Assembly: GCA_965247175.1 (NCBI GenBank)
Contig: OZ252006.1
Coordinates: forward strand, 496,001 to 560,000
Source of the DNA: JANQMX01 sp965247175
GTDB taxonomy: Bacteria > Pseudomonadota > Alphaproteobacteria > Kiloniellales > DSM-21159
Direction of reading: 5' to 3'
DNA length: 64,000 nt
Below, in pieces: positions 16,558 to 25,703 of the stretch (its first letter is position 1; each line of letters opens with the position of its first letter). Position numbers and translations under genes: made by a program. The notes beneath the pieces are model-generated. The model had not been told where the DNA came from. It saw only the letters and a program-made list of their open reading frames with translations, and did no database searches.

Positions 16558-18930
16558 GTGGCGACCCGGTTGCGAAATCACCGAACGCGCCAGCGACCGG
16601 CAAGAGAGGGCCTTGGCGAGACAGGATCTGCTGCGCAGGGGCCGAACGAGAGCCGGTCGGTAAGGACTGGCCCTGCCGTCCTTGTCCGACAGGCACTCGG
16701 GGCACTGCTCATCCTGGCGGGACTGGTCACGGTCTACCAGCTTCCTGGGCCGACCTTGATCTACTTGCTTTTTGCTGTGGGGCTGGTTGCCCTGCTGCTT
16801 TGGCGGCCCGACAGCTGGCTCATCGTCCTTCCGGCCCTTGTGCCGACGCTGGACCCGGGCCTGTGGAGCGGGCGCCTCTTCTTCAACGAGATGGATGCGC
16901 TGGTCCTGATCATCGCCGGGACCTTTCTTGTCAGACAGAAGGCATTTTCCTTTAGAGCGCTGGGGCTGCCGCCGCGCGTTTACCTGCTATTCCTGCTGGT
17001 TGCCCTGATCGGGACGGCCATCGCGCTGGTGCCGCCTCCGGCCTTCACCAGTCACACACCGTTCGACTATCTCAGCCCCTACAACGCCGTAAGGGTCGTG
17101 CGGCCCATGCTTTGGGCCCTCTTGCTGTGGTGGCCTTTGGCGTTCGCTTGGCAACGGAACAGCGGGCGTTGCGGCGAGCTGCTGCTCTCCGGCTTCGCCA
17201 TCGGGCTGATCGGCTTCGGCACCATCATCCTGTGGGAACGCGGCGTGTTCCTGGCCATCGTCAGCAGCTTCAATCCCTATGCGATTCTGGAAGCCCTGCT
17301 GGATACGACAACTGCCTACCGCGTCACCGGCGTCTTTGCCGAGATGCACACAGGCGGCACCGCTGTGGACGCCTACCTGTCGCTTGCCGTGCCATTGGCC
17401 TGTGCCGGCACGATCGTGCAGCAGAAATGGCCGCTGCGCCTGCTGTGTTTCGTCGCCCTGCTGGTCGGCCTCTACGCAGCCATGGCGACCTTCTCTCGTG
17501 GTCTCTACCTGGCGCTTGGGCTGTCGCTTGCCTACTACCTCTATGTATTCGTCGGTAAGGTGCAGGAGCAGATCGGGCTACGCGGCCGCACGAAGACGAT
17601 CATCCTCTTATCCTTGATCGTGCTTTTCGCTGTCGCCTACGCCAGCTTCGTCTTAGCCGGCTACTTTGCGCTCGGTCTGGTGCTCTTCACATTCTTCGCC
17701 GTCGTTGCCCTGCGCTATGGTTTGCCAGCCCGCTTGAACGTGGCTTTCTTCGCCGCCGCAGTTGTTTTGGGCGTGCTGATCTTCCTTCAGCTGCAGGGCG
17801 CGTTTGTGGAGAGCCGCTACAATCCATTGGCTTCGGGCCAGGCAAGCCTGGCCGCTGGGATCGTGACGCTTCTCGTCCTGGCGACGGCGCTTCCTCTGGC
17901 CATGGCGGTTCGGCCCATCGCACACCCCGTCTATGCCTTCCCCGCGCTGGCCGTTTTCGCCGTCATTTGCGTGGTCGCCATTCCGCCTTTCACCGGGTAT
18001 CGCATGGAAACGCGGTTCTCGACGGCGCAGCAGGACTTTGCCGGCCGCCTGGACCACTGGGCCACCACCTTCGGCTTCCTCGATCACTCGCCTCTGTCCT
18101 ACGTCTTCGGCATAGGGCCGGGGGCCTTCCCGCGACACTACTTCTGGTCCGACCGTCGGCGGGAGGAGCGCATCAGCTATCTCTTCGCTCAAGAGGACGG
18201 GGAGAGCTTCCTGCGCCTGAGCGGCGGGGACTTCAACATGACACAGAAGCTCCCCATCAACCCGGAGACGAACTATCGCCTGGAAGCGAGGGTTCGGGCG
18301 ATGAGCGAGGGCGCCAATCTGGTTGTGTCCCTTTGTCCCAAGCTCGTGCTCTTCTTCCATCGCTGGCAGCCGAACTGCCTGCGCGCCGCCGAACGACCGG
18401 CCGAGGTCGGGCAGTGGCAAGAGCTCAGCGTCGAGGTGAACAGCGGGCGGCTGGGAGCCTACTGGCCATTCAGCCTGCCGCCAACCCTGATGCTCTCGAG
18501 CGGTGGCATGGTGGATGTCACCGACGTGCGTGTTTCGAACGACTGGGAGAATCTGGTCGCCAACGGGGACTTCTCCAGTGCCGGCGACTATTGGATAATG
18601 GCAAGTGATTTTAATCACTTATCGTGGCATGCTAAGAATCTCTTTCTGCATGTCGTGGTGGAGAACGGCGTGCTCGGGCTGCTGTTCTTCCTCGCTGCGA
18701 TCCTGCTCGCCTTGGCGAGGCTCAGTCGGGCCAGGGCCAGTCAGGCGCTCTTGGCTAACGGCCTCGTTGCAGCCCTGCTCAGCTTCCTGCTTGTCGGGCT
18801 CTTTGGGACCCTGATTGACAACACGAGGCCGGCCTTGTTGTTCTATCTGCTGCTGCTTTGGGCCCTTACCTTCCGGCGAGGAGAGGCGCCAACAGCTGCT
18901 GCGCGCAGATTTGCACAGCCTCGGCGGTGA
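16558..18930 (+). CDS. O-antigen ligase/polymerase-like membrane protein with an inserted beta-sandwich-like module
   Basis: It starts at GTG 16558 with GAGAGGGGAA just upstream; 790 residues, nearly twice the usual 400-450 of Wzy/WaaL proteins. At least twelve membrane helices are seen, with a polar N-terminal tail of about 35 residues. Helices before and after a long periplasmic loop match the O-antigen-ligase fold: FSRGLYLALGL, GIGPGAF near residue 518, and the closing motif HAKNLFLHVVVENGVLGL near residue 690. Between these lies a soluble block, about residues 535-685. It begins ISYLFAQEDGESFLRL, includes TNYRLEARVRA and WQELSVEV, and ends LVANGDFSSAGDYW. These phrases resemble carbohydrate-binding beta-sandwich modules. 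It probably polymerises or ligates the exopolysaccharide. Confidence 0.88.
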   Translation: MATRLRNHRTRQRPAREGLGETGSAAQGPNESRSVRTGPAVLVRQALGALLILAGLVTVYQLPGPTLIYLLFAVGLVALLLWRPDSWLIVLPALVPTLDPGLWSGRLFFNEMDALVLIIAGTFLVRQKAFSFRALGLPPRVYLLFLLVALIGTAIALVPPPAFTSHTPFDYLSPYNAVRVVRPMLWALLLWWPLAFAWQRNSGRCGELLLSGFAIGLIGFGTIILWERGVFLAIVSSFNPYAILEALLDTTTAYRVTGVFAEMHTGGTAVDAYLSLAVPLACAGTIVQQKWPLRLLCFVALLVGLYAAMATFSRGLYLALGLSLAYYLYVFVGKVQEQIGLRGRTKTIILLSLIVLFAVAYASFVLAGYFALGLVLFTFFAVVALRYGLPARLNVAFFAAAVVLGVLIFLQLQGAFVESRYNPLASGQASLAAGIVTLLVLATALPLAMAVRPIAHPVYAFPALAVFAVICVVAIPPFTGYRMETRFSTAQQDFAGRLDHWATTFGFLDHSPLSYVFGIGPGAFPRHYFWSDRRREERISYLFAQEDGESFLRLSGGDFNMTQKLPINPETNYRLEARVRAMSEGANLVVSLCPKLVLFFHRWQPNCLRAAERPAEVGQWQELSVEVNSGRLGAYWPFSLPPTLMLSSGGMVDVTDVRVSNDWENLVANGDFSSAGDYWIMASDFNHLSWHAKNLFLHVVVENGVLGLLFFLAAILLALARLSRARASQALLANGLVAALLSFLLVGLFGTLIDNTRPALLFYLLLLWALTFRRGEAPTAAARRFAQPRR

Positions 18931-19084
18931 CCTTAACCGTCTTGATCCTTGTTGCTTAAGAAGAGTCGCGCGGAAGAGGGGTTCAATTGCGAATAATCCC
19001 TGCGGCAAGCTGGACAAATTCCTCAAAAAATGGCACATTAACGTCGGGGTAACATTTCAAACCATGCTGGGATTTGAGGGGCGA

Positions 19085-20005
19085 ATGATTCGCGTTCCGG
19101 GGGCATTTCTCGCATCTGTACTTTGTCTTGCGGCATCTTCGGCCGCCGCCGACCTGTCCAAGAGTTCGGTGCGTAGCGGCTTGGAAGATCCGCAGGTTCT
19201 TCGCGACCGTGTCTCGGGCGGCGACAAGGAGGCCATGACGGCCTTGGCGGCGCTGCATGAGCATGGCCAGTTGGTGCCGAAGGACCTGGGAAAGGCCATT
19301 GCTTTGTACTGTACGGCGGCGGAACAGGGTTCGGCGCGCGCGCAGTACAGCATCGGCTGGATGATCATGAATGGCCGCGGCTTCGACAGAAACGACGCCG
19401 AAGGGCTGCACTGGCTGGATAAGGCGGCCGCTGGCGGGCATCCGCAGGCGGCTCGCTTACGCAGCATGTTCTCCGGCGAGGCGGCCAAGCTGTCCACCGC
19501 CTGCCATGGTCGTGGTGTGCTGGGGGAGGACGGTCCTCTGCGTCCGCTGCGCGCGCCGGAGCAGGTCCGAATCCTGGTTGAAGAGCTGGCTCCGCGTTAC
19601 GGCCTTGATCCCTCTCTGGTCCTGGCGTTGATCAAGGTCGAGAGCGCCTTCAAGGCCAAGGCCGTATCGCCCAAGAACGCACGGGGCCTGATGCAGCTGT
19701 TGCCCAGCACCGCCGCCATCTATGGCGTGACCGAGCTGTTCGACCCTCGGCAGAACGTGCTGGCTGGCGTTCAGCATCTACGAGACCTGCTCGTGGTCTT
19801 CGAGGGCGACGTGACCTTGGCGCTGGCGGCCTACAATGCCGGGTCCGGCGCTGTGCGCCGCTACGGCGGGGTGCCGCCGTTTGCGGAGACGCAGGCTTAC
19901 GTCAAGCGCATTCGCCGCTACTATCGCGAACGGACGCATCCGGTAGACCTGCGGGCCGATCAGATTGCCGCGGTCAGGAGCCGCTTCAATCTGCCCGCAG
20001 ACTGA
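19085..20005 (+). CDS. Lytic transglycosylase with N-terminal Sel1-like repeats
   Basis: The protein would cut peptidoglycan glycan strands, making room for envelope machines. The ATG at 19085 has GAGGGG four bases upstream and opens directly into a signal peptide (RVPGAFLASVLCLAASSAAA), so it is preferred to the ATG at 19064. Two Sel1-type helical repeats follow (AMTALAALHEHGQLVP; AQYSIGWMIMNGRGF). The C-terminal SLT domain carries the catalytic glutamate in IKVESAF, then ARGLMQLLPSTA and ALAAYNAGSGAVRRYGG. Length 306 residues. It lies within the exopolysaccharide cluster, and a role in letting the export channel through the wall is inference. Confidence 0.92.
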   Translation: MIRVPGAFLASVLCLAASSAAADLSKSSVRSGLEDPQVLRDRVSGGDKEAMTALAALHEHGQLVPKDLGKAIALYCTAAEQGSARAQYSIGWMIMNGRGFDRNDAEGLHWLDKAAAGGHPQAARLRSMFSGEAAKLSTACHGRGVLGEDGPLRPLRAPEQVRILVEELAPRYGLDPSLVLALIKVESAFKAKAVSPKNARGLMQLLPSTAAIYGVTELFDPRQNVLAGVQHLRDLLVVFEGDVTLALAAYNAGSGAVRRYGGVPPFAETQAYVKRIRRYYRERTHPVDLRADQIAAVRSRFNLPAD

Positions 20006-20203
20006 TACTTGGTACCTCTCAGCCTGTGACAATTGTCGGGCACGGCCATCGATGGCGTCACGGAATTGCGCTGGCTCGCCGTTTACCTTATCCCAATTAT
20101 GGAACTTTAACGGTTCTTGCTGATCTGGCCGCCGGGCGGAAGCTGATTTCGTTGCTTCCTAGTGTCGCGGCCGACGAACATCGAGACCAGGAGAACTAGG
20201 CAA

Positions 20204-20608
20204 ATGAACGGCTTGGCAGGGGTCATCGACGCGGTCTCGCAACAAGCGCCGGCGCTCGGCGTCATCATTGGCGCCCTCGTCGTGGCTGCCTTGATTGCAA
20301 TCGCCTTCCGGCTTGGCAGCCTGCAGCAGGCCGCCACGCAGGAGTTCGCCCAGCTTTCTGATGAGTTGGCCGGGCTCAGGACGTCCCTCGATCAGCGCTT
20401 GCCGCTGCGCTTCGCCTTGGCGGCATTGATCGCCAAGCACAAGGACGACCCGCTCAAGCCGGAGCATCTCGAGGAAGAGCTCGAGAAGCTGATGGCGGAC
20501 TGGGAGAGCCTCGACTATGCCGTCGACGACCTTCTGCGCAAAGTCGAGCGGGCTCAGCAGAACGAAGACCGCGAGGAAGACGGGCCGACTCTCGCATCCG
20601 GTCGGTAG
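20204..20608 (+). CDS. Small membrane-anchored coiled-coil protein of unknown function
   Basis: This 134-residue protein has one N-terminal membrane helix (ALGVIIGALVVAALIAIAF) and a long charged helical tail rich in E, K, L and Q, typical of a coiled coil. It ends in a disordered acidic stretch (QNEDREEDGP). The ATG at 20204 is chosen because AGG lies four bases upstream and the preceding GTG codons would add only polar residues. I recognise no family. It stands in a 600-base rightward slot between the lytic transglycosylase and a convergent AsnB homologue 12 bases away. Function unknown. Confidence 0.7.
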   Translation: MNGLAGVIDAVSQQAPALGVIIGALVVAALIAIAFRLGSLQQAATQEFAQLSDELAGLRTSLDQRLPLRFALAALIAKHKDDPLKPEHLEEELEKLMADWESLDYAVDDLLRKVERAQQNEDREEDGPTLASGR

Positions 20609-20620
20609 CGCCCGGTTGTG

Positions 20621-22345
20621 CTAGACGCCGTGGTCGGCGTCGGCCCATTGGAAAAGGTATTCGGCAGTCAGCGCCCGGTTCAACTGGCCCGGATCGGTCA
20701 GGCGCTCGAGCTTTAGATAGTCCCGAACAAATGCGATCTCTCCCAATACCGCATCGCGGTAGGGCGGTTGTAGCTGCTTTGGCAAAGGCGGTTGCCGGCG
20801 CAGACGATAGGTCAAGCGCCGCAGGCGTGGTGGCCGCAGGTAGGTCGTCAAGTATTTCAATCGGTACGACCGCGGCGGCTCGCCATCGAAGCTATAGCCA
20901 TAGGCCGAGGGGTAGGCCGCGAGTGCCGGATCCGCCTTGGCAATCATGCGTGCCTGCAGCAGCCCGAGCGTCTTGTGCCGAAGCGGCACTCGCAGCGCGC
21001 TGCTGATCACCGCATGCTCGATGAAGGGCGTGGCGGCGAGTCCGAGCCTGTTATTGATGCTGTTGTTGCGGCCCATCCAATAGCGGCAGCGGAAGTAAGG
21101 ATAGAGGTACTCGACCTGATCGCGGCTCAAGCTGGCCTCGGTGCTCCCATGCGCGCACTCGGCGATGCGCTGCGCGAGCCCAGCCTGGTAGCGCCTGTTC
21201 GAGAAGCCGGCCGTGCAGACTCTCGGGTCGTATTGGCTGAAAAAGGACCAGGCGACCGCCTCTGCCGAGTAGGGCCGATCGGGCAGGTAGAAGAAGTTGC
21301 GATAGATCTCCCCGCCGCCGCCGTTGAGGGCGATGCGGTCCTCGCCAGCGCGTTCGAGACGGGTTGCGAGATCGGCGCCGTTGTCGAACAGGCCGTCGTT
21401 GGGATAGCCGTCGAAGGCGAAGAAGTTCTGCGCCACCAGATCGGCGTAGTCGTCGGCCGGGACCAATGCCCGCTTGCCCTTGTTGGTGACGGTCAGATCG
21501 AGGCCTTCACCGGCGGCGATTCGCTTGGCGACCTGCACGTCCTCCGAGGCTTCGCTGCCGTAGACGTGCAGGGCTGCCGGATAGTTGCCTTCGCGCAGCA
21601 TGGCCAGGATGAGACGGCTGTCATATCCGCCGGAGAGTGCCGTATCGATACGATCGCGATAGTGCATGAAAAGGCTCGCGATGCGGTCTCGCAGGACCAT
21701 CAGGCAGCGCTCTGCTCCGTCTTCTAGGGGCTCGTCCGGCTGGCTTGCCGGCTGGGCGATCGGGCGCGCGACCTCTTGCGTCTCTTCGCTGTCCGACAGC
21801 AGCTTGACGTCGGATGACAGCAGGCGGATCTCGCGAAAGATGCTGCCTCCGCCATGCGGCGCTTCCTGGAAGATGTAGTCGTAGAAGCCCTGCGTATCGA
21901 TCGTCGTCCGGGGCAACGCTTCCGCGAGAGCTAGGAAGGATGACGAAAGCCGCTGCCCGGCGAGATCGCGGTGGACGTGAAACGTCCCGGTGCGGTCGGT
22001 CATCGCGGTCAGCGTTGTGCGGGTCACCAGAAGGGCGGCGAAGGAGCCCCAAAGGGCATCCTCGTCAAGCGTCTGGCTTTGCTCGTCGCCGTGAAGGCGC
22101 TCCAAGGCCTTGCGATCGGCGAGATCGCGGTAGAACAGGGTGCCGGCGAGAAGCCCGAAAGCGCCGTTTGGAAACTGAACCCAACCCTCTGACGCTCGGC
22201 TGCGTCGGAGCGAGAGGATGCGCCAGTGCTCGTTCTCCAGCTCTACGGCGTAGGGAAAGCCCTGCCGCTCAAAGCTGCGCCGTGCCCGTGCGAGGTTGTC
22301 GTCGGCATCCAGGCAGCTCTTGTGGACGGCGAAGAAGCCCCTCAT
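20621..22345 (-). CDS. Asparagine-synthase-like protein lacking the glutaminase cysteine
   Basis: AsnB enzymes pass ammonia from glutamine to an ATP-activated carboxylate. This 574-residue protein keeps the synthetase half: the ATP-binding loop reads LSGGYDSR (usual SGGVDSS), about residues 237-244. The N-terminal half has the Ntn-hydrolase outline, but residue 2 is arginine (MRGFFAVH), so the catalytic cysteine is missing and glutamine cannot be used in the normal way. The C-terminus is arginine- and proline-rich (LRPPRLRRLTYRLRRQPP). It lies nine bases after a polysaccharide deacetylase-like gene and is cotranscribed with it. A role in amide formation on a sugar or amino sugar, with free ammonia or an amine, is inference. 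Confidence 0.87.
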   Translation of the reverse strand: MRGFFAVHKSCLDADDNLARARRSFERQGFPYAVELENEHWRILSLRRSRASEGWVQFPNGAFGLLAGTLFYRDLADRKALERLHGDEQSQTLDEDALWGSFAALLVTRTTLTAMTDRTGTFHVHRDLAGQRLSSSFLALAEALPRTTIDTQGFYDYIFQEAPHGGGSIFREIRLLSSDVKLLSDSEETQEVARPIAQPASQPDEPLEDGAERCLMVLRDRIASLFMHYRDRIDTALSGGYDSRLILAMLREGNYPAALHVYGSEASEDVQVAKRIAAGEGLDLTVTNKGKRALVPADDYADLVAQNFFAFDGYPNDGLFDNGADLATRLERAGEDRIALNGGGGEIYRNFFYLPDRPYSAEAVAWSFFSQYDPRVCTAGFSNRRYQAGLAQRIAECAHGSTEASLSRDQVEYLYPYFRCRYWMGRNNSINNRLGLAATPFIEHAVISSALRVPLRHKTLGLLQARMIAKADPALAAYPSAYGYSFDGEPPRSYRLKYLTTYLRPPRLRRLTYRLRRQPPLPKQLQPPYRDAVLGEIAFVRDYLKLERLTDPGQLNRALTAEYLFQWADADHGV

Positions 22346-22354
22346 CGCAGGGCC

Positions 22355-23347
22355 CTAGTGCAGCAACTCATAAATCTCCGTCAGGCTGCTCGGCTGTCCC
22401 CCAAGCTCCCCGAGGAAGTAGCTGAAGTAGCCGTCCATGCGCGCGAGAAAAGCTTCCAGGTCGGCTTCGTCGCGCACGTAGGGCGTATGTCCCGGCGCCA
22501 GCGAAGGGCTGTGGTAGCTGTAGACGAAGGCGTTGTAACCGTCGCCTCGCATGCTTTCGGTAAGGCGTATCTGGTCCTCCAACGAGATGCCTTCGGGACT
22601 GAGGCGAATCCGCTCCAGCAGCCCCAGTTTCGCGAGAATGCCCGGCGCCTTGAGCTTGGCCGGTAGATCGGCTTGACCGAGCCGGAAGAGCTGCGGCGCA
22701 TGGCGAAGGGCGCCCACGAGACCGCAGCTCAAGGGGACTTCCAACAGCGTTTGTTGCTCGTCCAGCCAGTAGGGTTGGGGCGAGAAGAGGCTGTAGTCCG
22801 GCCCGCCGTCACCTGAGAAGTTGCCGTGGGCGGCGACGCTGCTGTCCACGCGATAGCCGAGGTCCGCCAGGATCCCGGCCGTGTTCGGGCCGGCCCCATA
22901 TCGTCCGGCGCGGTAGACGGTCGGGCGCTGGCCGAAGGCCGCTTCGATCCTGTCCGTCAGGCGGGTCAGCTTTTCCCGCTCCAGGGCCGGTGGCAGGTTG
23001 CCGGGATAGGAGTTCTTCGAGGTAACCTCTTCCTGGTCGGGCGGGCTGACCCAGGGATGCAGATGCGTGCCGATCTCGCATTCCCCGCGCTGGGCAAGGT
23101 CCTTGAGGGTTTCGACCGCAGCAGGGTCGCTTGCGACCGGGTGGTCGACGACGTAGGTAGGAACGATGCCGTGCCTCCGGAACACCGCCTGCGCCTTGTC
23201 CTGCGCTGCAATGGACGTCACGGAGCGGCTGTCTCGGGACAGCGGGCGGCCCCAGTCGAACTCTTCTTCGGTATCGATCACCACGCATAGGCGCGGCGGC
23301 CCGGGCGGTAGAGGGGCTGGTCGCTGTTTCTGGGCTTCAAGCAGCAT
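22355..23347 (-). CDS. Polysaccharide deacetylase-like protein (WalW-like NodB-fold)
   Basis: Members of this fold remove acetyl groups from amino sugars. The 330-residue protein has the first metal motif in CVVIDTEEEFDW (about residue 21), HLHPWVSPP as the histidine motif, and RAGRYGAG and VYSYHSPSL in later barrel strands. The pattern differs from the classical deacetylase: it resembles the WalW-type or TTHB029-like group seen in exopolysaccharide clusters. There is no signal peptide, so it acts in the cytoplasm on lipid-linked or nucleotide sugars. It overlaps no neighbour, but its stop is nine bases before the AsnB homologue start, so the two form an operon. Confidence 0.85.
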   Translation of the reverse strand: MLLEAQKQRPAPLPPGPPRLCVVIDTEEEFDWGRPLSRDSRSVTSIAAQDKAQAVFRRHGIVPTYVVDHPVASDPAAVETLKDLAQRGECEIGTHLHPWVSPPDQEEVTSKNSYPGNLPPALEREKLTRLTDRIEAAFGQRPTVYRAGRYGAGPNTAGILADLGYRVDSSVAAHGNFSGDGGPDYSLFSPQPYWLDEQQTLLEVPLSCGLVGALRHAPQLFRLGQADLPAKLKAPGILAKLGLLERIRLSPEGISLEDQIRLTESMRGDGYNAFVYSYHSPSLAPGHTPYVRDEADLEAFLARMDGYFSYFLGELGGQPSSLTEIYELLH

Positions 23348-23530
23348 GGGGCCTTTGGCGCAGTTGGCGAAAGAAAGCGCGCGGGGGCGGGTCCGGCAGA
23401 GTCGCGCCGCTGCGGTTTTGGCAGCTTCGGCGGATTTTGGCTACTGCTGCGTGCCCGCCTTGGCATCGCAAACTTTGCTTATCCGTCCGGTCTTACCACG
23501 AGCTTTACGCGCGGGCACCAAGAGGGCGAA

Positions 23531-24292
23531 ATGGCTCTGCTAAAGGTCCTGTTCTTGCCGCCGGTGGGGTTCCTGGTACTGGTGCTTTGCGGCTTTCTCT
23601 TGCGCCGCCGCTGGCCCTTGCTGGCCGGCACCTGCATCTCGGTTGGGCTTGTCGCTCTCTTCCTGATCAGCTTGCCTGCGGTGGGAACCTCGCTTCTGAT
23701 GCTGCATCAGGACTATCCGCCTCTTCTTGCCGATCAGCTGACCGCCGATCTTGCCGCGTCCGGAGGCCCGCAGGCGATTGTCGTGCTCGGGGCCGATTTC
23801 GATGAGCGGCCGCCGGAGTACGGGGAGCCGCAGCCGACCGACCTGACCTTTGCCCGCTTGCGCTATGCCGCCTACCTGCAAGGAAAGACAGGGCTGCCGC
23901 TGCTGGTCTCTGCGGGTAATGAAGCGAGCGAGAGCGAGCGAGGCGGCGTGGTGATGAAGCGGGCCCTGGAGGAAGAGCTTGGAGCCAGCGTCGCCTTGGT
24001 GGAGCAGGCCTCGACCACCACCGCCGAGAACGCAGTCTTCTCAGCGGAACTCCTGCGTAGGGAGGGCATCCAGCGCATCTATCTCGTCACCCACGCGTGG
24101 CATATGCCGCGGGCGATGGCAGCCTTCGAGCGTGAGGGCCTGGTCGTCACAGCGGCACCAACCGACTTCGCAACCGCCCCCAGCTTGGCCCTCTTCGACT
24201 GGTTGCCCAGTCCCCGGGGCCTGCAAAGCAGCTACTACTTCTTTCACGAGGCGCTTGGGCGCATTGCCTATGCCCTTCGCCCGGCCTCCTGA
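23531..24292 (+). CDS. YdcF/ElyC-family (DUF218) membrane protein
   Basis: The 253-residue protein has two N-terminal membrane helices (VLFLPPVGFLVLVLCGFLL; LLAGTCISVGLVALFLISL) and a periplasmic DUF218 domain. Family marks are AIVVLGADF, the tyrosine-rich RPPEYG region, LLVSAGNEA, STTTAENAVFSAELL and THAWHMPRAMAAF. E. coli ElyC, of the same family, affects peptidoglycan and lipid-carrier metabolism; SanA is a relative. A ribosome site, GAGGGCGAA, precedes the ATG. It is the first gene after a 183-base gap shared with the divergent deacetylase. A role in undecaprenyl-carrier balance during polysaccharide synthesis is plausible inference. Confidence 0.86.
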   Translation: MALLKVLFLPPVGFLVLVLCGFLLRRRWPLLAGTCISVGLVALFLISLPAVGTSLLMLHQDYPPLLADQLTADLAASGGPQAIVVLGADFDERPPEYGEPQPTDLTFARLRYAAYLQGKTGLPLLVSAGNEASESERGGVVMKRALEEELGASVALVEQASTTTAENAVFSAELLRREGIQRIYLVTHAWHMPRAMAAFEREGLVVTAAPTDFATAPSLALFDWLPSPRGLQSSYYFFHEALGRIAYALRPAS

Positions 24293-24563
24293 GCCTGGAC
24301 CAAGACTTCCGTTGTAAACGGACCGGATTTCCAATTTCGTCGAGTTCATCTGAAGTCGCGATATCAGAATGCTGGCGACCTGAAATAGGTCTTGGTGCGC
24401 AGTAATCGCTGCCAACCCGGGCAGGCAAGCCGAGCTGCCCAAAAAAGTTCTGCAAATACTAAACGTAAAATATTTTGCTGAGGCGATCCCTGTTGTACAA
24501 TCCGCTGGGGTACTTTCGCGGGAGTCTGCTTGTTTTCCCGTTGCCGGCCTATGGGGGTAGCAA
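24293..24563 (+). promoter_or_regulatory. AT-rich intergenic region upstream of the GNAT-GNAT-glutaminyl cyclase operon
   Basis: The last 110 bases are far richer in A and T than the surrounding coding DNA. A perfect 10-base palindrome AAAATATTTT sits at 24467-24476. Downstream, TTGTACAAT and a GGGGGTAG ribosome site lead to the ATG at 24564. Location and composition suggest the promoter of the operon, but I cannot name a -35/-10 pair with confidence. Confidence 0.4.
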
Positions 24564-25703
24564 ATGGGCCTCAGTATGAATCCGGCGCCGACAGCAAGTG
24601 CGCGGCGCGCTCCACAACGGCGCGAGGCTCTTGCCGCCGTGCGATGCGAGTTGCGTGAGGAGCCACCTTGCGACTGGCCCGATCTGGGCGGCAGGGGCTC
24701 TGCAGCGACCGAGTTTCTACGGCCAGTATGGTTTGAAGCCTGGTCCAGGCACTACGGATCGATCAGGTCCTGGCACGGCCCGGTCGCCTATGTCGTCGCG
24801 TTCGACGAAAGGGGGACCAGCGCGGTGCTGCCGATCGCGCGGCAGATCGTGAAAAAGCAGAACTTCACGTCATTGGCCGGCTCCTACATGCCTTTTCGGG
24901 ACGTTGCCATGCCGTCCGGACGGCCCGATGTGGCAGCGGCGGTGGTTAACTTTCTCAAGGACGGTGGATCGACCGAGGGTCTGCGCCTTGGTCCCGTTTC
25001 AAGCGGCAGCGTTGCGGTCCGGGCTTTGGAAGAGGCTCTGAAAGAGGCAGGGTGGGGTGTGACCCGGCGCACGCTGGGAGAGCAGTTTATCGTTGCCCTT
25101 CCCGAGGATGCGGACTCCTATTTCACCACCTTGGCCAAGAAAAAAATAAAGAAGATCCGCTACTACTGGCGCAAGCTCAGCAATGAGGCGCCAACCGAGC
25201 TTGTGCACTACAACGGCAACGAAGGCGTCGATTGGCCTACCGTCTTTGCCGATCTGGCGGCAGTCGAAAAGCGTTCCTGGGTTTACAAGAACGGCGAGCC
25301 CCATTTCTGTGGCGAAGGAGACTGGCAATACTGGACGGAACTTTGTCAGGACAGCTGGTTCGGCGAGCATTTGAACGTCTGGATGATCTACCACGCCGGA
25401 AAGCCCGTCAGCTTTTGCATCGCGCTGGATTCCGGCATGACTCGATACATCATCGCCAATAGCTATGACGAAGCGGTGGCGGACTTCAGCACCGGCTCGA
25501 AGCTTTATGAGGAGATGTTTCGGCAGGCGATTGCCAAAGGATGCAAGCAGGTGAACATTGGGCAGGGCGATTCGGGCTACAAGGCCCACTGGCGTGCCGA
25601 GGCACTCGGGACATTGGATGAGATCATTGCCTTTCCGCCCGGGGCGCTCGGCCGCCTGAAACACCTTGCGCTCAAGGGCTGGCTTCGGTTCGCGGCACAT
25701 TGA
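24564..25703 (+). CDS. GNAT/FemAB-like acyltransferase (BioF2-type domain), first of a pair
   Basis: The 379-residue protein belongs to the FemAB-like GNAT group (PF13480), which transfers acyl or aminoacyl groups, often in polysaccharide loci. The domain is seen in the second half: a basic KKKIKKIRYYWRKLS helix at about residues 191-205, the core strands YHAGKPVSFCIALDSG and YIIANSYDE, and the closing NIGQGDSGYKAHWRAE. The N-terminal half has the matching degenerate GNAT fold. The ATG has GGGGGTAG just upstream. The next gene overlaps it by four bases. Substrate unknown; by context a sugar or amino sugar of the exopolysaccharide. Confidence 0.86.
   Translation: MGLSMNPAPTASARRAPQRREALAAVRCELREEPPCDWPDLGGRGSAATEFLRPVWFEAWSRHYGSIRSWHGPVAYVVAFDERGTSAVLPIARQIVKKQNFTSLAGSYMPFRDVAMPSGRPDVAAAVVNFLKDGGSTEGLRLGPVSSGSVAVRALEEALKEAGWGVTRRTLGEQFIVALPEDADSYFTTLAKKKIKKIRYYWRKLSNEAPTELVHYNGNEGVDWPTVFADLAAVEKRSWVYKNGEPHFCGEGDWQYWTELCQDSWFGEHLNVWMIYHAGKPVSFCIALDSGMTRYIIANSYDEAVADFSTGSKLYEEMFRQAIAKGCKQVNIGQGDSGYKAHWRAEALGTLDEIIAFPPGALGRLKHLALKGWLRFAAH

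Noticed and set aside
19021..19060. Sigma-54 promoter at TGGCACATTAA upstream of the lytic transglycosylase
   Set aside because: The -24 element fits, but the required GC/TTGC at -12 is absent at the right spacing. A similar near-match near 33390 also has the wrong spacing.
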